Shown: positions 61,970 to 64,000 of the stretch, one piece after another
Layout of the letters: each line of letters opens with the position of its first letter
How positions within the stretch are numbered: position 1 is the stretch's first letter
Assembly (NCBI GenBank): GCA_044226395.1
Contig: JBGAHD010000006.1
Span: 152,356 to 216,355 of the forward strand
Direction: 5' to 3'
Source of the DNA: JBGAHD01 sp044226395
GTDB lineage: Bacteria > Pseudomonadota > Gammaproteobacteria > Xanthomonadales > Ahniellaceae
Length of the DNA stretch: 64,000 bases
Translations under genes and position numbers: made by a program
Notes under the pieces: generated by a model
What the model saw: only the letters and a program-made list of their open reading frames with translations
The model's database searches: none
What the model was told of the DNA's origin: nothing

Positions 61970-63175
61970 CTAGAGCAGCAACCAGGTCGCCAAGCCCAGA
62001 AAGCAGCCCATGCTCACCACGTCCGTGGCGGTGGTGAGGAAGATGCTCGAGGCCGTCGCCGGATCCGCGCCGAGTCGGCGTAATCCGAGGGGAATCAAGG
62101 CGCCCGCGATGCCGCTGATGACGCACGAAAACGTCATCGCGACTGTCACGATCAGCCCCAGCAGCCAAGGCTTGGGCGTGTTCGTCTGACTGGCGTAGAT
62201 GAACATGCCGATGCCGGCGACCACGCCCACGAACAAACCGTTGAGCATGCCGAGCCACGCTTCCTTGCTCACGGTCGCGAGCACATTGTCGGCGCGCAAC
62301 TCGCCCAGCGTGATGCCGCGCAAGGTCACGGCCAGCGCCTGGCAACCGGTATTGCCCGACTGACCCGACAGCACCGACAGGAACACGGCAAGCACGACGA
62401 TCTGTTCCAGCGCGTGCTGGAAAAAGCCGACCACGCCCGCGGCGATGAAGGCGGTGAACAGATTCAACTGCAGCCAGGGATGACGTGACTTGAAGCTGCG
62501 CTGCCACGGCGTGGCGAGGCGTTCTTCTTTCTCGACACCGACCATGCTACCAGCCTGCGCGGAGATCTCGAACGCCTGCTGTTCGAACAGCACTTGGCCC
62601 TTCACCTGCCCGAGCAAGCGACCATTGGCGTCGCAGACGGGATACACGGGATAGTGGCGCGTCACCACTTCCTGCATGGCATCGAGCAGCTGGGTCTCGG
62701 GCTTGAGGTAGAACGGGTTCTTCAACATCACTTCGCCGAGTCGCTGATCGCGCGCGGCAAACAGCAATTCACGGAAAGCGACGACACCCAGCAGATGACC
62801 ATCCTGCTCGGTGACGAAGATATAGACGACCATGCGCCGCTTCACGATCTCGCGCAGCGCATCGGTGACCTTGGCGATCGAGTCCTCGGCGCGAAAGACC
62901 GCCGGCGGACGCTCGATCAAGCGACCGACCGTGCCTTCGTCATACGAATGACCGGCGAGCCACAACTGCCCCTGACCGAATGGCGTGGCCGCGGCGATGG
63001 CCTGGCGACGCGATTCCGGAAACTCCTCGAGAATCTCGACGGCGTAACCGGTGTGCATCTGACTCAGCAGATCCCCGATGGCCGCGTCGCTGTACTCGGC
63101 CAGACGTTCGGCGGCGGTGCGCGGATCGAGGTCGCGCAGTTGCTCCAGCAGGCTGGCGGTCGCGGGTTCGCTCAT
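61970..63175 (-). CDS. mgtE: MgtE-family magnesium transporter
   Basis: 401 residues, shorter than the usual 450 because the N-terminal MgtE_N domain is reduced. Residues 1-95 are helical and MgtE_N-like; two CBS domains lie at about 100-215 (VFVTEQDGHLLGVV, HYPVYPVCDANGRLLG); five transmembrane helices follow from about 245, with the pore motif VLSGQSGNTGCQALAV and SSIFLTTATDVVSMGCFLG. Mg2+ channel gated by CBS binding of Mg2+ or nucleotide. ATG at 63175 with AGGA upstream (the TTG 6 bp earlier is less likely). Confidence 0.92.
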   Translation of the reverse strand: MSEPATASLLEQLRDLDPRTAAERLAEYSDAAIGDLLSQMHTGYAVEILEEFPESRRQAIAAATPFGQGQLWLAGHSYDEGTVGRLIERPPAVFRAEDSIAKVTDALREIVKRRMVVYIFVTEQDGHLLGVVAFRELLFAARDQRLGEVMLKNPFYLKPETQLLDAMQEVVTRHYPVYPVCDANGRLLGQVKGQVLFEQQAFEISAQAGSMVGVEKEERLATPWQRSFKSRHPWLQLNLFTAFIAAGVVGFFQHALEQIVVLAVFLSVLSGQSGNTGCQALAVTLRGITLGELRADNVLATVSKEAWLGMLNGLFVGVVAGIGMFIYASQTNTPKPWLLGLIVTVAMTFSCVISGIAGALIPLGLRRLGADPATASSIFLTTATDVVSMGCFLGLATWLLL

Positions 63176-63313
63176 CGTCAATTCCTGAAACGCGGTTCTC
63201 GAAAGACATTACGCGATTCACGCGTCGAAGTCGTGAGCGCGCGCGAGGTTGTCAGGAAGTTTAATCAGCGCGGCGTGGGGCGTGCACGATGAGGCACGGA
63301 CTTTATCGACGCC

Positions 63314-63351
63314 AGAAAAAAACAAACCCCCGCACTAACGTACGGGGGTTT
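63314..63351 (-). terminator. Terminator of the rRNA operon
   Basis: On the minus strand, stem AAACCCCCG / CGGGGGTTT (63343-63351 and 63324-63332) followed by GTTTTTTT. Directly after the 5S gene, so it ends the rRNA transcript. Confidence 0.93.
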
Positions 63352-63362
63352 GGGGATAAGGC

Positions 63363-63478
63363 CCCTGGCAGTGACCTACTCTTGCATGGCTTAAGCCACA
63401 CTACCATCGGCGCGGGTGCGTTTCACGTCCGAGTTCGGGAAGGGATCGGGTGGGACCACACCGCTATGGCCGCCAGGG
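63363..63478 (-). rRNA. rrf: 5S ribosomal RNA
   Basis: About 116 nt. The ends pair (CCCTGGCGG with CTGCCAGGG). Internal 5S landmarks on the minus strand: CCATAGCGGTGTGGTCCCAC, GAACTCGGACGTGAAACG, and GCCGATGGTAGTGTGGC. Ends are estimated from the terminal helix and may be off by a few bases. Confidence 0.96.
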
Positions 63479-63635
63479 AAGGGGTGGAGGCGGCGCTGAT
63501 AGCGCCGGCCTCGCATAGGGTCTTGGGATGTACGTCTGGGCCCGGATCTCGATGTGTCGAGAGGGGGCGAACGACTTGAGAGAACGAGATTTATCTCGTG
63601 CCCGAGTGCTTCTAGGCGAAGCGACTTGGGGTGAT
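63479..63635 (-). other. 23S-5S spacer
   Basis: About 157 bp between 23S and 5S. No tRNA gene is seen. It contains the sequences expected to form the processing stems. Confidence 0.7.

Positions 63636-64000
<365 letters not shown>

Overview
The window is a GC-rich chromosomal segment from a gammaproteobacterium, most probably of the Xanthomonadales/Lysobacterales (Rhodanobacteraceae-like). This rests on the gene neighbourhoods (tlpA-type thioredoxin, aroQ-accB-accC, prmA with an MJ0042/DUF3426 protein, bactofilin-erpA-nudC-ampE, fis-purH-purD, atpIBEFHAGDC, glmU, glnE) and on the strong bias to G/C at third codon positions. The species cannot be named from the sequence alone.

Layout. 1-1.4 kb: a visibly less GC-rich edge with one HEAT-like orphan and little else. 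1.4-8.1 kb: a membrane-anchored thioredoxin, a large secreted mosaic protein, then aroQ-accB-accC. 8.1-12 kb: nrdAB (class Ia ribonucleotide reductase) on the minus strand, preceded by a complete cobalamin riboswitch and a promoter flanked by two NrdR-like boxes. 12-17.3 kb: prmA, a zinc-ribbon protein, a coiled-coil membrane protein, bactofilin, erpA, nudC, ampE. 17.3-27.2 kb: a TonB-dependent receptor, an anti-sigma-type ATPase with a secreted TPR protein, an LplT-acyltransferase fusion, purD, purH, fis. 27.5-33 kb: a two-gene signalling unit made of a REC-REC-GGDEF-EAL protein with lost catalytic motifs and a hybrid histidine kinase. 33-37.9 kb: bfd/bfr under a promoter with a Fur-like box, rppH, an anchored exoprotein, tRNA-Met, queD, a chalcone-isomerase-like protein, a phasin, a MAPEG protein. 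38-42 kb: a compact FHA / SpoIIE-type phosphatase / STAS / cNMP-FHA cluster. 42-55.7 kb: a secreted esterase, the complete ATP synthase operon, a three-gene GtrA/GT2/membrane glycosyltransferase operon on the opposite strand, and glmU. 55.8-64 kb: glnE, a secreted M14 carboxypeptidase, a magnesium transporter, and the 3' end of an rRNA operon (23S, 5S and a terminator) on the minus strand.

How the parts work together. Housekeeping modules are complete: fatty-acid initiation (accBC), deoxynucleotide supply, the last steps of IMP synthesis with GAR synthetase, ATP synthesis, UDP-GlcNAc synthesis, and control of glutamine synthetase. The most informative regulatory signal is the B12 riboswitch on nrdAB, which predicts a B12-dependent class II reductase (NrdJ) elsewhere in the genome. 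The most system-like unknown is the FHA/PP2C/STAS/cNMP cluster, which with the HATPase protein at 19.5 kb supplies the parts of a partner-switching pathway without an adjacent sigma factor. Three unrelated secreted proteins share a short [VL]F-x-[DN]-[GS]-FE motif, which may be a lineage-specific surface or processing tag. Many convergent gene pairs are separated by perfect GC hairpins that lack a T-tract.
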